Source of the DNA: Emydura subglobosa
Taxonomy: Eukaryota; Chordata; Testudines; Chelidae
Length of the DNA stretch: 64,000 nucleotides
NCBI GenBank assembly: GCA_007922225.1
Contig: ML679974.1
Coordinates: forward strand, 6,623,105 to 6,687,104
Direction: 5' to 3'
Shown: piece after piece, positions 50,523 to 61,019 of the stretch
Layout of the letters: each line of letters starts with the position of its first letter
Numbering within the stretch: position 1 is the first letter of the stretch
The notes under the pieces: model-generated
Databases searched by the model: none
What the model was told of the DNA's origin: nothing
Seen by the model: only the letters and a program-made list of their open reading frames with translations
Program-made: the position numbers and the translations under genes

Positions 50523-51090
50523 CTATAGTTTGATATACTAAGGCAATTATTAAACAAAATTATTAAAAAATAGGCATCTAATAAATGTCATCACTGCCTG
50601 CTAGTACGTCATCGACTTAGACTGGGCAGTGGTTATTTGGTCAGAGTGCCACCTTGTGAATGGGAGAGACAAGGCAGGTGAGGTAGTATCCTGAATGAGC
50701 TAGCTCCTGAAGGGTCAAAACCTGCACTGACTACAATTAATATTTTGTCTGAGCAAGGACTGACAGAGGGCAGCAGTATTTGGTTCTGTCTCTAAAGTTA
50801 CACCATTTTAACCAAAAATTATTACAGAAAATATCCAGTTCTCAGCATGCTTTTTCATTAAGCTTCCACAATTCTGCTTTTTGAAAGGTCATTTGAGGCA
50901 TTCCTGAGTTATTTTTTTTTCAAATGGGAGCTTTAATTCTTTCTATTAACCTTTCCCCCTTCAATCTTAATGGGGAAAATCCTTAGGATGAAATTTTGCT
51001 TACAGCTGAGTGCATGCATCTTTCATTGAAGGACGACTTCAGGTTCTTTGTCTAAAATTAAAACAATCTCGGATTAATTTACTTTTATCT

Positions 51091-51173
51091 GGCCCAGCCC
51101 TGGAATCCTTACTCAGGCAATATCCAATTGACTTGCATAGGAATGTTTGAGACAGTAATGCTGGATCAGATCC
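51091..51173. repeat. Short palindromic repeat (TTCAATGG-centred family) in the 3' UTR
   Basis: It reads GGCCCAGCCCTGGAATCC, then TTACTCAGGC, then CCAATTGACTTGCATAGG, then GCTGGATCAGATCC. The ends are inverted and the centre is typical. Confidence 0.6.
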
Positions 51174-51408
51174 ATTTTTCTCAGTTATTCATAGTTATGA
51201 TTTAAAAAACAAATGATGTGTGGTAGAAGAATGGAAGTTGCATTATGTGAAATTGTACAATTTTTAATAAGAGTTGTTTACAATTGTAGTTTACATTAGC
51301 TCTCTTATGTGCACTTTTGGATGGAATTTATAAGCTTTTAAACTAATATCTTATTCATTCCACAACCAGCATTTTGCACTGGAAAAGACAATCTGATCTG
51401 TACATTTG

Positions 51409-51441
<33 letters not shown>
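51409..51441 (+). repeat. (CA)n microsatellite with GCGC lead
   Basis: TGCGCGCACACAC continues as uninterrupted CA units. It lies in the presumed 3' UTR. Confidence 0.92.
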
Positions 51442-52626
51442 TTTTGTGTCTGCCCTATTATCATTAGCATGTGCAAACAGGATTTGTGTGTGTCAGGAAG
51501 ATGTCTACCTGATTTGCATGCTTCACTCCGGTTTGGATGCACAAATTGACGTGTAGCTTTCAAGTGCTGCCATGGGCCCATAATTTGCGAGTTAATAACA
51601 TTAATTTTAATACATCATATTTAAATTCATTCCACAATAAACCTGAAGGGCATTTAATGTCTTTTCATTGATTTGACCTTTTCCAGTTTAATAATTTTGA
51701 TTGACTTAAATGACTTTGTGCTACCAGGATCAAGAAGAGTTGAAAACATAATTGTTTAAGATAAAAAAATCAGTTAAAATTTTTAAAATATTTTTCTCTA
51801 ATTACTTGAATATACATTTTATATGTAGCCCCAATTACCTTCAAGTACAAAAATTGTTTTTGAAGAAAAAATCACTTCTATGACTAGAATCCTATAGTAA
51901 AATGTATAGACAGATCTCAAGAGCACAGATTAGTATTTTTAGCCTGGGCATAAACTATGTAGAATACGCTAAAGTTTGACCCATAGTTGAAAATTAATAT
52001 TGGCTTGTGACTCATAATTTTGAGTCCAGATTATTTTCATTTGTTAGTATCCTCAGAAAATATGAATTCACAGTGGTAACTGTGTTCTTAAAGGAGACTA
52101 GATGTTTATACCTACTGAAAGGTATTCCCAGTGACACAGAAAAAAATATCTGGAGCTATTACACAAAGTGGTAATGTTCATGCAAGTAATAGAAATATGT
52201 GTTCCATCAGTAACATTTTACCAGAAATCTTGGAACTCTTCTATTCCATACCCAGGAAATTAAAAAGCCTACCAGTTCTGATATTTACTAGTACAATTTG
52301 CTGCAGTATAGTGAGAGTAATATTTCAAGTCAAAGTGTAAATCATAAATTGCAAACTGCTAGGAAAGAATGGTAATGGCTTGATGATCTCTTAATGCCTG
52401 GGGAAGTAAATCAAAATATTAGATTAGAAATAAAAGCTTATTCATCAAATGGGATAAAGGATAAATAATTCATTTGTAAGTGAGATTAGAATTTGGTGGT
52501 ATAATTAATAGTCTGATGGGAATGGAAAAATAGAATGAATAAAAAATAGCTTTAAGATTCTCATTATAAGTCTATTTTTATCAGCTAGGATTGATTTTAA
52601 CAAACTCAAACAAGGGTTTTAATACA

Positions 52627-52647
52627 GACACACACACACACACACCC
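52627..52647 (+). repeat. (AC)n microsatellite
   Basis: About ten AC units preceded by ACAG. Confidence 0.9.
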
Positions 52648-53118
52648 TTTGTACACAGCTGTCCATTCTCTCCCTTCCTCTCCCCCTCAACCCCGTCATG
52701 TCTTTAAAACCCTGGTTGGTAGTTTGGTTTTACCTAATAGCACACATTGCAATCCAAAGGAGTTGTGAACTCTATAATTTTCATTTCCTTTGTTATAGAT
52801 TCTGTCTCCCAGCAAGTTACCCCCAATATATTTTAACCCAGTGCATGACTAAGTGCTAATATTGTATAAATATTTTCAGACATATCTAAAAAAAATGTTT
52901 GCTTCAAACTTTTTATGATAGACAAATATATAATTACTATGGTTGTCTTATAAATTGTATTGTGTTCTTCATTTTTGTTAAACATGTAGAAATACATTAA
53001 GTGAATGAGGGTCATGAATGTCTGGGTGAACTCAAATGTATATAACTATTGAGGAAAACACACGTGCCAAGTATAACATGATGTAAAAAATGTAAATACA
53101 TGAAAACTTCATTTTTCT

Positions 53119-53124
53119 AATAAA
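53119..53124 (+). terminator. GRIN2A: Candidate distal polyadenylation signal of GRIN2A
   Basis: A canonical AATAAA, preceded by CATTTTTCT, is followed about 40 bases later by a U/GU-rich stretch (CATTGTTTTTTCTATGTTCC). This is the usual downstream element arrangement. Its distance from the stop codon (about 11.1 kb) suits a long GRIN2A 3' UTR. Identifiable mobile elements become dense shortly after it. Confidence 0.45.
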
Positions 53125-53834
53125 GATAATTTCTGCCAATTGATATGAAAATGAAAAACAGTCATTGTTTTTTCTATGTTCCTTATTAAATGGTACAAGG
53201 TTTAGGATTGTCTACAAATTTAAGATTACCTGTGGGTTTTTTTACTCAGTTGTTAATTTGATTTGAAAGGTGATAACAACCACGTAGTTTGAATCATCTT
53301 TTGTGGTTACAAATTATCAAAAATTGAAGAAGCCTGGAGCTAGACAGTATATCCTCCTTTTTACCACTTTAATGAGGAAGGCACATGAAAAGGACAGAGC
53401 CAATTAGCTCATGAAAAATCCATTCTGCATGAGGAGGCCTGGCTTTTATGATGCTCCTCAATAGGAAAAGAGTTAGGAACTACATTAAGTAGGGTTTATA
53501 ATATGTTGCTGGATTCTCATGCATTCTGAACTATGACAGACAAAAAGACAAAGTTCCTATCCAGACAAAGAGGCTCTTTCAGGCAGTTGTGAAGTCCTCT
53601 TCCAGTTCAAAGGAAGAAGGGCTATCTTGCCAGTAGAGAGAGGCAAAATTTTTCAGACAAATAGTCTATTTACCATTTTGGTTTGACCCAAAAATATCAC
53701 ATATTTGACACAAATGTACTGAATAGTTTTGGACAGTTTTGGGAAAAAAAAGTTCCAAAGAAAAAAAATTGGACTAGATTCACAAAATAGCCAGAGGCAG
53801 TAGCAGCAGCAGCCAATTTATAACTTTTAGCCTG

Positions 53835-53893
53835 GAGATTATTTGAACCCAGGTTTCCCTCTTTCCCAGGTGAGAGTCCTAGCACCAGGCTGT
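53835..53893 (-). repeat. tRNA-like module 1 of copy 3
   Basis: On the minus strand it reads AGCCTGGTGCTAGGACTCTC (A-box-like), then CACCTGGGAAAGAGGGAAA, then CCTGGGTTCAAATAATCT (B-box-like). Confidence 0.45.
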
Positions 53894-53959
53894 CCTCGGG
53901 AGGGTTTCTTTGTCTTTCCTTTTGAAGCTGTCCCACTTTGTAGAATTATGTTTTCATTG

Positions 53960-54022
53960 GAGCAGGAACTTGAATTTTGGTCTCCCAACCCCAAGTGAGT
54001 GACCCAACTACCAGGCTACATC
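53960..54022 (-). repeat. tRNA-like module 2 of copy 3
   Basis: On the minus strand it reads GTAGCCTGGTAGTTGGGTCA, then TTGGGAGACC, then AAAATTCAAGTTCC, a decayed B box. Confidence 0.45.
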
Positions 54023-54120
54023 AGTCTCACTCACTCTGGTCTAATGACTTTTCAAATATTTTATACAAAGTGGTACAGCGTCAACAGGGGAACAGGAGAG
54101 GGCTTCACCTCATACTAGCC

Positions 54121-54181
54121 AATAGCCTGGTGGTTAGGGCCCTCACCTAGGAGAGGGAAGAGCCCATTCAAATTTCTGTTC
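54121..54181 (+). repeat. tRNA-like module 3 of copy 3
   Basis: On the plus strand it reads AATAGCCTGGTGGTTAGGGC, a good A-box-like D-arm, then GAAGAGCCCATTCAAATTTC as a decayed B box. Confidence 0.5.
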
Positions 54182-54183
54182 TA

Positions 54184-54240
54184 GAGTAGGATTTGAACCT
54201 GGGTATTTCACATCTCAGTGCCTTAATCACTGGGTTAAAA
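54184..54240 (-). repeat. tRNA-like module 4 of copy 3
   Basis: On the minus strand it reads CCCAGTGATTAAGGCACTGA, then AATACCCAGGTTCAAATCC, an excellent B-box match. Confidence 0.5.
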
Positions 54241-54486
54241 GTGATAAAAGTTGTAAGATGGGTAGCAACACCCCTGACCCCCACCCCACTTTGCGAATCA
54301 AGCCCTTTAAAAATGCCTGGAAACAAAATATTTTGGTCAAATGATATGTCTCTTTTAATCTGAAACGGACTTTTTTCATTCACTGATATTTTTTGGATTT
54401 CTTTTGGGTCGAATCCAAGTTTTGGGATTTTTTTCCATCCATTTTTCAGAACTGCTAGTGACCTGAAAAATCAGTTGTTCTCCCAG

Positions 54487-57400
54487 TGACATAATACTTG
54501 AGAAGAATTTTAGAAGGATGGAATGTATGGCGCTTTGTCTAGATGACAGTAATATTTGAGGTCTGGGAAGGGGAAGACAGGAAGGGTAAGGAAAGAAGAT
54601 AGGTCTTATTTTTGTGTGATTATATACGCTTCAGTTTACCTGCTCAATATTATTCTGGCTGACTACACAGAGTTACATCAAAGGAGGCTGCTGCAGGAAG
54701 CTGAAAGAAAATGAAACAAGAACAGAGATAAGATATCACCAGGGAAAATGCCCAGGGTCCTGAGAGAAACAATGTCATTGGAAAATCCCTACCAGTCTGT
54801 TACCAGAATGGTTACAGGCCTATTTTCCAGGGGTAGAGACTAAGATCAAAAGAACAATAAGCCATTAAAAAAAAAAAAAGGAGAGAGAGAGAGAAGTGAG
54901 CAGCTGCTTCTTGGAGTGAGACCCTGATACAGCCAGAACATACAGAAAGCAGAGACTCTGCAGGATGTGCCTGAGACAAGCTTTGAGAGATGTGATGAGC
55001 TGCAGGCAAGCCCCTGACACGAGAGCTTGTTGTGAGTTTAACCCTTTCTCCCTTCTTGCAGTGTTGGGCAAATGGACAACACATTTCCACTCTGCAGGAA
55101 GCACGTAGAGGCCTGTCACTTGGAAGGAGTGCCCACAGGAGACACTGGGAGAGTGATGACATGTACAGCTCACCCTAGAGCCATCACAGGGGTCGTGAGA
55201 TTTAACGGTTCATCATACTCCACCCCAGCCAAGCAACACACAAGAGGTTTGGGGAAGGAGCCTCCCCTATGTCCTGTCAAGGACAAGCGCAAATGGGCAG
55301 AGAGCTCCCTCCCCATAATAACAATGGATTTTGGAGAATGAAAAGTTGCAGAGGACTTTCTTTATGATGGGGATGGGCAAGCTCCCAATTAAGCTGTAGC
55401 TGTAGGCTCTGCAGGATGGCAGAAGCCGGCTTTGCATACCTGGAATCTGTTGTCTTGTATGGGCTTTCATCCTGAAGTGATGGGTATGCAAATGATCAAA
55501 GGGCTGAATTTAAATGAAGGACTTAAGCCTAGAACAACTTTGTGCTAGGAGCACAGTTGCAGCAGCAGAAGCAATTTGCATGTGTCGGAATCTTACTTTG
55601 GTACTTATTAACCTGCACAGGTGTTGCAGAATCTGGAGCTTATCGATTTAACATTACAATTATAGATGAACTGAAAGAAAGCAGGAGGTGGAGATGGAGG
55701 AGCCAGGAAGATGATCGTGGTGGTGGTGTTTTGTATGGATTTGGAAGGGGCGTGTGGGGGAAATGTGATGACAGAAAGGATGGAGAGGAGGAGGAGGTGA
55801 CGGTGGTCCATATGCTAGATGAGGGCCTAGAATGACTGTTTTAGTTGTCAGGATAGAGAGCAATATATGGATCTGGGAAACATTCTGGAGGAAGAAATGG
55901 CAGGATTTGGCTGAACAGGGCAAAGGAGAGGGTTTCAGTGAATGATGGTGTTGTGGGAACAGTGACACAGATGTCAGCAAAAGAGTCAGAGAGCAAAAGG
56001 ATAAAGAAATAGAAATGGTGATAAAGATGTGACAGAATGAGATTATCCAAAGCTCAGCTGTAATGTGAGGAGTGGAGAAAGCCAGGGATGGAGTGCTTTA
56101 GAATCCCCATAGCTCTATATCCTCCTGGCCTCTGGTGTAACATGCAGCCCCAGAAGAGAAGTGTTGTGGCTAAGGCAAACCCAAATGAATCCCTGTTTTC
56201 TGGACTAGCACTCTGGAGCCTTGGCTAGCCAGGAGTAATTTAGAGCACATCTGAGGCTGCTGTACCTTAACAGTGATGTCCCTGTCACTAGTTGCTCTAG
56301 GTTTGCAGTGGGGTTGTTGACACATGTAAAAGTAAAGGAATAAAACATCAGGACCCTTTTTGTTTTACTAAGCAAAATTTGACGGAGCAGCTCATACTGG
56401 CACTCTCTCCTTCTTTCTCTAACATTGTCTTTTTTCGTGCAGTTGCTGTTGCTGCTCAAAGAAAAAGAAACTGCTGTTTTAAGGCCTCTGCTGGCTCAGC
56501 TGCATCTTGAAGCAAACTAGTAGTCCAATGGGTATTGTCAGGATCCTTTTCATAGCAAAAAAAGAAAGCCCAGTCACTTCTTATGCTGCTGGAGTACTGA
56601 CACAAAAAGTCATCAGATGCTACATGCTCCTCTAGGTCTTGGAGCTTTGCAAGCTAATCCTGCCTGCCAAGAAGAACAAAATGTCAAACAGGCTGCTACA
56701 CTGCTTTGGTGTTTTTTTGCTTGGCAAATTGAGGGGAACCAGGGAGTGAGTGAAGGGCCTTTTACTGGGTAATGAAGAAGAGGTCAGAAGAACAGAAGAA
56801 GCAAGCCACTATCTGCATTCCTATATGCCAAATGATGTCACATCAAACCACTGCAGGGGAAACAAAATCCCACAACCAAAACATTGCAAACCTACAAAAG
56901 ATGAATGTTAAGAGTTGGAAGAGATGGTCATAGCTTGTTTGATTACTTTCATCTTAAGTCTATTGCTTATGTGAACTTTTTCCTGCCTTCTTTATTTTTT
57001 GTTAGTTTTCTGACATTTGTGCTCATGATGCTTTAGTATAATGAATATTCTGCCCACTGTGTTTGACACAGGAGCATCCAAACAGATCCTTCTTAGGCCT
57101 TGCCTGCATTGGGAAGGTGCATTATGTTAGAAAACACGTTAATGTAAACAGGGACAAGTCACTTAAAAACATATTGGCTTTGTAATGGTTAAACAAGGAC
57201 AAAATTAAGTTTGATTTCATGTCAGTTAAAATGTTCTGTCTCTCTCTCAACCCTGTTTCTTCACCATGGTCTCTGAGTATCTCATCCTATATCATACATC
57301 TCATCCTGGACTGTATACTTTAGAAGCGCCTTTGTGTTGCTAATATAACCTTAAATTAAGCTTAAGCTGACGGGTTTTACAATTTGATTTACCTTCCACC

Positions 57401-57490
57401 ATTTACTCCATGTTTTTGCTTTCTGCCCTTCACATGGCTAGAAAAACTAAACTGGTGAGTTTCGTGTTCTGTTTATAAGCAATTTAATGT
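54487..57490. other. Unassigned intergenic stretch
   Basis: I recognise no gene or classified repeat here. There is a short poly(A)-GA tract near 54866-54894. A purine-rich segment near 55675-55805 creates meaningless Arg/Glu- and Ser/Pro-rich frames. The rest looks like ordinary intergenic DNA. Confidence 0.5.
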
Positions 57491-57493
57491 TCT

Positions 57494-59155
57494 GGTTCTT
57501 TTTTGAGGATTTGTCCACATGGATCCCACTCTAAATGTGTGCCTGACCAGCAGTGTCCGTTGGGGCGCCACATGCTCCCTGCAGGTCCTCACACCTGCTC
57601 GTCCCCCTCAGCAAAGGCATGAAAACTGAAACAGCCCCGCTGTCACTTAGTTCATTCTTACCGCCTGGGGCAGTGAGCTGGAGCAAAACTGTCCCACTGC
57701 TTTCCTGAAGCTTCTAGTGTACTTGAGAGTTTCTTAGGGTAACTCAGTTTATTGTAGTTCTATTGTCCCTCCCCCACCTCAAAATAAAATCCCTTGGCAC
57801 TGGGGCTTCTCTAATGGTTGAGCCTAGGTCTTAAGGTTTCCACACTTGCTCTGCCTGTGAGACAGTTATACCACTACAGGATGGGCATACTAAAAGCATC
57901 TTCTGTCTAGGGGAACTCCTGTTCCAGACAGATATACTATTTGTGAATCTTTCCCCAAGCACACGCAAAGAGCTTGTGGTGCTCATCAAACTATTTTGAT
58001 GAAGAAATCTATAAGGAGCATGCCTGACTTATGTCTTTCCTCATAAACCATCTGCTGTACCCCTGAACTCAGTCTCTGTCAGTGCATTCGCTACTTAAAG
58101 ATGCTGCCCCAGGACCTAAGAGTTCTTCAGCCAGCCAGAGATCTTGTGTCTATGAAGTGATCTAAGTCCTCCCAGCAGTTCCCCTTAGATCAATCAGTTA
58201 CTTATGTTGCCTAAGGGAGAAAAGAGAGAGATCTTTGGACACCACTCAGTACCAATAATTATCTTTTGACTTCTCCAAGCCACCTATGGTACCAGTAGTT
58301 ATGGAATTTGCAGTACTATACTCCAACAGAATACCTGAATCTATGAAGCATCTGCTTTGGTACAAGTCCACTTGGTACCATCCTCAATTGTACCATCTTC
58401 TTCAATACAAAGTTCCTCTACTCTGGCTGCATTTACATTGCCTGTTGACCAGGTGATTACTCCAGAACTGGAGTCCTCACTTAGAACACTTCTCCATTAT
58501 CAGTGGTATCTAAATCTCTTGTGGTACCAACACCCACGGTATTGATTATAAAGATATTGCTGCATCCATCTTCCTAAGCACATCAATCTCCATCTTTTAG
58601 AGTTGGCTCTGGATCTCCTCAACCTATCTCAGCCCTCAGATATCTGCACCTCCTTTGGGGGATTTCTACTCCTCATTAGCATGTTCTTCATGGGACAACA
58701 GAAGTCCTTCACTTGGGGTGTCTTTTCATCCTCCAAAATAAATCCCTGGGAAAGATGTTGGTAGAAGCTCTTCTCACCAAGGAAAGCATGCTTCAGAGAG
58801 ATCACAAGCTTCTTGGAGTCCCTCTCTGTGGTATTATATACCCTTATGGGATACAATCCTGGTCCTATTGTTCTGCCTGGAACTCTCAAAACACTTTCTC
58901 TGTTCCTTGTTCTTCAAGACCCAGACTTAGGAACAGATTTTTTCCTTCTAAGGTGTTACCCCCACCACAACAGGGTCTCCTTTTAAGAATTAAGTCATGA
59001 CCCTCACAGTGGTAAGGAATTTCTCACAGAAGAATATAAAGATCAGCCTGTTTCACTATTTCATCTTCATCACCAGATGAAGCAGTTCCACCCTTTTTGC
59101 CTTCGATGCTTGATGACTTGAAGACCTTTCAGGACCTTGCAACCTTAATTCAGTC
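57494..59155 (+). mobile_element. Degraded retroelement, possibly DIRS-like gag region
   Basis: It begins with TTTGTCCACATGGATCCCAC, similar to the start of a family frequent in turtles. It has a Ser/Val/Pro-rich region around 58350-58550 with repeated GGTACCA. At 59061-59090 it encodes SSSSPDEAVP, followed by a DDLKTFQDL-type stretch. I associate that combination with gag-like proteins of DIRS elements in reptiles. All frames are broken and no recombinase or reverse transcriptase is present. The class is tentative. Confidence 0.4.
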
Positions 59156-59359
59156 TCCTTGCATGTATGCATTATGACAATCTTAAATTATATAATCACA
59201 TTATTTTTCCCACAGGGACTCTACCTCATTAAGTGCACTGAATGGCTGGCGCTCACTTCGTAAACAGCTATTCAATATTTTGTTTTCTTTGCATAATTCA
59301 GCATATTTACTGCACACTATTGAGGCCCTACTCTAAAGACAGAATTATTAATTTTCTCA

Positions 59360-59520
59360 TGAGCTTTTCTGTGACACTTGTCACTATAGTATTGGAGGGC
59401 TTCACAAATATTGCTGAATTATTTTCACAACACTGCTGTGAGATGAGAGAGTGGTATTATCCCTATTTTGCAGTTGGAGACCTGAATCACATAGCTATTA
59501 AGGTCAAAAGTATCCACTAA
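59360..59520 (+). repeat. Ancient CORE/MIR-like SINE fragment
   Basis: It reads GAGGGCTTCACAAATATTG, then TCACAACACTGCTGTGAGAT, then TATTATCCCTATTTTGCAG and ACATAGCTATTAAGG. This is the standard MIR core order. Confidence 0.6.
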
Positions 59521-59548
59521 TTTTAGGTGTCCAACCTGAAACACCTAG

Positions 59549-59662
59549 GACCTGATTCTTCAGCGTACTGAGCATTATACAGCACTTTATATGTTCAAAG
59601 CACAGCTCCCACTGATTTCAGTTGCAGATGTGAGCAGTCAGCACTTCTGCAGATCAGACCGC
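59549..59662. repeat. Palindromic repeat of the ACCTGATTCTTCAG type
   Basis: GGACCTGATTCTTCAG at the left and GCAGATCAGACCG at the right are inverted ends. AGCTCCCACTGATTTCAGTT lies internally. It is related to the short palindromic family but longer. Confidence 0.45.
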
Positions 59663-59875
59663 AGGGTAACAAGTTGGGCGCCCAGAAAATGGGGAACACG
59701 CAATTAGTGATCGTGCATGAAAAGTTTGATTTAAGTGACTAACTTGACTAGTATAACACAGGAATTCTATGGCAGCGGCAGAGAGAGAATCCAGTTCTCC
59801 AGGGCAGGATTCAACTGTCTTAGCCATCAGACCATTCTTTCTTTTCCTGCAGTCCCTTGCCTCATGCACTACACA

Positions 59876-59945
59876 GACATGGTGGGTGAGGTAATATCTT
59901 TTATTGGACCAGCTTCTGTTGGTTAGAGACAAAGCTTTCGACATC
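59876..59945 (-). mobile_element. Ribozyme-family (Penelope-like) repeat relic
   Basis: On the minus strand, GTCGAAAGCTTTGTCTCT is followed by AACCAACAGAAGCTGGTCC, AATAAAAGATATTACCTC and ACCCACCATGTCTG. The GAAA block and the small third-stem region with its CTC cleavage triplet are retained. The CTGANGA half is lost or replaced upstream. Confidence 0.6.
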
Positions 59946-59999
59946 TTCCAACTTCTGCTATACATGAAGCAATGGTCTTACAGACAAGTCTTCTTTACT

Positions 60000-60150
60000 A
60001 CATAGCCCTGAATTCATCCCCAAAGTAGATCCAGCCTGTGCACTGAATGAAGCAAGGGCATTGTGGGAAAAATAGGATGTGATCATGTTTTTTTAGAACT
60101 ATATCATCATGCATACACACAAGGGGGCCAAATTTAGGTTGCACAGGAAT
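60000..60150. repeat. Unclassified repeat shared with 8.5 kb
   Basis: On the minus strand at about 60028-60060 it contains TTGCTTCATTCAGTGCACAG. On the plus strand at about 60126-60145 it contains CCAAATTTAGGTTGCACAGG. Both phrases occur at 8.53-8.58 kb, there on one strand. Confidence 0.45.
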
Positions 60151-60199
60151 GGTGAAATTCAGGGATCTTGGGTTCCATTCCATGTTCTGGAGGGAAGTG

Positions 60200-60985
60200 T
60201 GCCCTCTACTGGTCACACTCTTTTGCCCATTCCCCCAAGCATGGCCCCTTCAGCCCATCCCACTCCTGTCTCTTCCCCACCCATGGTTTCTCATCCTAGG
60301 CCCAGTTTTTTGCCCTGCAAATTCTAGTCTCATCCCTCTAGACTCCACTTCCCAGTCCCCACAGCCACGTCTAGTCCTAGTTTTCTTGCTCACCCAGTCC
60401 CTATTTCCTCTGGCATCTCATCCAATCTTTATCTCTCCCCTACACTGGCTTTCCGTTGTGGTCCTCTCCCCACTCACATTCCCTGTCTCCACTGAATCCT
60501 AGTCCCAATCTTCCTCCCTGGTCTCCTTGTCCAGTTTTAGTGCCCTCCCACCACACCTAGTCAAGTTCTTCCCCTGCGTTCTAGCTCCTCATCAGCTCTG
60601 TCTCCTGTCCCTCCTCACATCCTTACCCCCATCCCACTGGTTCTCAGATCCAGTCTCTGTGCCTAGCCAGTCTCTCCTCCCATCCAATCTCATCTACTGG
60701 CTCCTAGACCTCTGATTTCCAGTCTCTGTCCCTTCAAGCTGCCATTTCCAGCCTCCACTCCTCAGGCTTCTTATCTCAGTTCCAGTCTCTTTTCCCAGTG
60801 AGCCTTAGTCTCACCCCTCCAGATTCTCAGTCTCTTTGCCCAGCCATTCCCAGTTCCCCACCTTCCACTCTCCAGCTTCTTCCCGCAGTCTCCTTGCCTA
60901 CCCAGTCCATTCTATCCCCCTTCCTGGCACCTCATCCAATCTCTCTCTCCCCTACCCTGGCCTCTGAACCTCCACTCTCCAGAAC
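60200..60985. repeat. Strongly pyrimidine-biased block with long-period internal duplication
   Basis: For nearly 800 bp the plus strand is dominated by C and T, with recurring CCCAGTC, CTCATC and CTAGTC words. A segment at about 60385 (CTTGCTCACCCAGTCC, later CATCTCATCCAATCT and CTCCCCTACACTGGC) recurs about 508 bp later at 60893 (CTTGCCTACCCAGTCC, CACCTCATCCAATCT, CTCCCCTACCCTGGC). Open frames here encode Pro/Ser/Leu-rich low-complexity sequence and are not genes. Confidence 0.6.
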
Positions 60986-61019
60986 AAACACTGCTGGGGC
61001 AGAGCAGATTTAGGGCATT

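Larger units (their letters stand above)
41994..53145 (+). other. GRIN2A: Probable GRIN2A 3' UTR, about 11 kb
   Basis: After the stop codon there is a long AT-rich stretch with no credible coding region on either strand. Mammalian GRIN2A mRNAs are known for 3' UTRs of roughly 10 kb, so a transcript reaching about 53.1 kb is expected. Candidate AATAAA signals occur along it (for example 48992-48997, 51636-51641 and 53119-53124), which would allow shorter forms. It contains several small palindromic repeats, one LINE tail and two CA microsatellites. The extent is inference from gene knowledge and the distal signal, not from transcript data. Confidence 0.6.
53635..54486. mobile_element. AT-rich inverted-arm composite element with four tRNA-like modules (copy 3)
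   Basis: The left arm begins AGAGAGAGGCAAAATTTTTC and the right arm ends GAAAAATCAGTTGTTCTCCC, matching the arms of the 20.3 and 27.4 kb elements. The inner borders GGACTAGATTCACAAAAT (53769) and CTTTGCGAATCAAGCCC (54288) correspond to those of copy 1. Between them lie four tRNA-like modules in the orientations minus, minus, plus, minus. It is non-coding. Confidence 0.6.

Noticed and set aside
55072..55341. 89-residue open frame preceded by CTTGCAG, possible extra exon
   Set aside because: It lies beyond the GRIN2A stop and its likely poly(A) site, has no homology I recognise, and no partner exon.
60109..61013. Pro/Ser/Leu-rich open frames
   Set aside because: They are produced by the pyrimidine-biased block, where stop codons are rare on the plus strand, and have no domain or splice context.
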